Shown: positions 41,605-41,819 of the stretch, piece after piece | Position numbering within the stretch: position 1 is the stretch's first letter | How the letters are laid out: every line of letters starts with the position of its first letter | NCBI GenBank assembly: GCA_944393745.1 | Contig: CALYBD010000021.1 | Location: 1 to 41,819, forward strand | Source: an uncultured Alphaproteobacteria bacterium | Lineage (GTDB): Bacteria; Pseudomonadota; Alphaproteobacteria; CAAGCB01; CAG-977 | Direction: 5' to 3' | DNA length: 41,819 nucleotides | Program-made: the position numbers and the translations under genes | The notes under the pieces: model-generated | The model's input: only the letters and a program-made list of their open reading frames with translations | What the model was told of the DNA's origin: nothing | Database searches by the model: none

Positions 41605-41819
41605 TCTTGATTGTCAATTCCCTCCGCCTGAAGGAAGAAAAACGGTTTCCCCGACTTTCGCTCCTGTGTCGCTGCAAGCCGAGGGAGATACCCCTCCGTT
41701 TTTCTTGGAATGACAATCGCTTTCTTCTCTCCGACGAAGCATCTCGAAAGGGTTTCAGGCGCGATGCCAAAAACCCTTTAACAAGTGCTTTTTACAGAGA
41801 AGGAGCTTTCAATATGACT
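41605..41819 (+). repeat. ArdC leader repeat, copy 2, with first codons of a further gene
   Basis: A near-exact second copy of 39433-39646, including the large inverted repeat, the second hairpin, AGAAGGAG and ATG ACT at 41814-41819, where the window ends. A gene must be expected to start at 41814 and continue to the right, probably another ArdC-family gene or one sharing its control region. Its identity cannot be read here. Confidence 0.9.

Noticed and set aside
41582-41770. A minus-strand open frame through leader copy 2.
   Set aside because: It is antisense to the conserved leader, its frame is not kept in copy 1, and it has no family resemblance.
1-41819. CRISPR arrays, rRNA genes, transposases and integrases.
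   Set aside because: I looked for regularly spaced repeats with unique spacers, rRNA sequence and recombinase motifs and saw none; the only regular array is the coding 54-bp repeat.

Overview
The window looks like chromosomal DNA of an alphaproteobacterium of moderate GC content. The evidence is gene content and order: a CarD regulator, a member of the large NAD-dependent glutamate dehydrogenase family, an alr-radA-cvpA order inside an operon, a def-fmt-truA operon, and an flhB-like/fliO/fliP flagellar group. An uncultured, possibly host-associated lineage is plausible from the protease autotransporters and lineage-specific proteins, but that is inference.

Layout. 1-1100: the 3' end of a gene built on an acidic proline-rich 18-residue repeat, a terminator, then a gene-free stretch with a chain of hairpins ending in a strong terminator (candidate small RNA). 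1114-7290: carD, a SlyB-like lipoprotein and a half-size glutamate dehydrogenase on the minus strand, then a membrane protein with a Lys/Pro/Ala tail, a MscS channel and a methyltransferase-like gene on the plus strand. 7236-16600: one long minus-strand run with tiny gaps or overlaps, read alaS, alr, mlaE, mlaF, radA, cvpA-like, cvpA-like, tsaB, rimI. 16767-18948: divergent def-fmt-truA. 19017-26763: mostly lineage-specific genes (a two-gene unknown operon, an asymmetric heterodimeric ABC exporter, an ELM1-like protein, a HAD phosphatase). 26878-28484: flhB-like, an unknown 90-residue gene, fliO and fliP. 28487-35526: two tandem subtilisin-type autotransporters. 35721-36399: tRNA-Arg(UCU) and an HU gene.

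From about 36430 the base composition becomes visibly richer in A and T and the genes become accessory: a HEPN-domain protein, a coiled-coil lipoprotein, a stand-alone trypsin-like protease, an ArdC-type antirestriction protein with a 53-residue partner, and an HNH endonuclease. The ArdC gene has a structured leader of about 210 bases. This leader recurs almost unchanged at the right edge of the window, up to and including the first two codons of what is probably a second gene of the same family, and the HNH gene lies between the copies.

The strongest candidates for something undescribed are this duplicated, hairpin-rich leader driving antirestriction genes, the half-size glutamate dehydrogenase with altered motifs, and the candidate small RNA at 830-1103. 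Functional statements rest on motifs read by eye and family knowledge; no database search was done.
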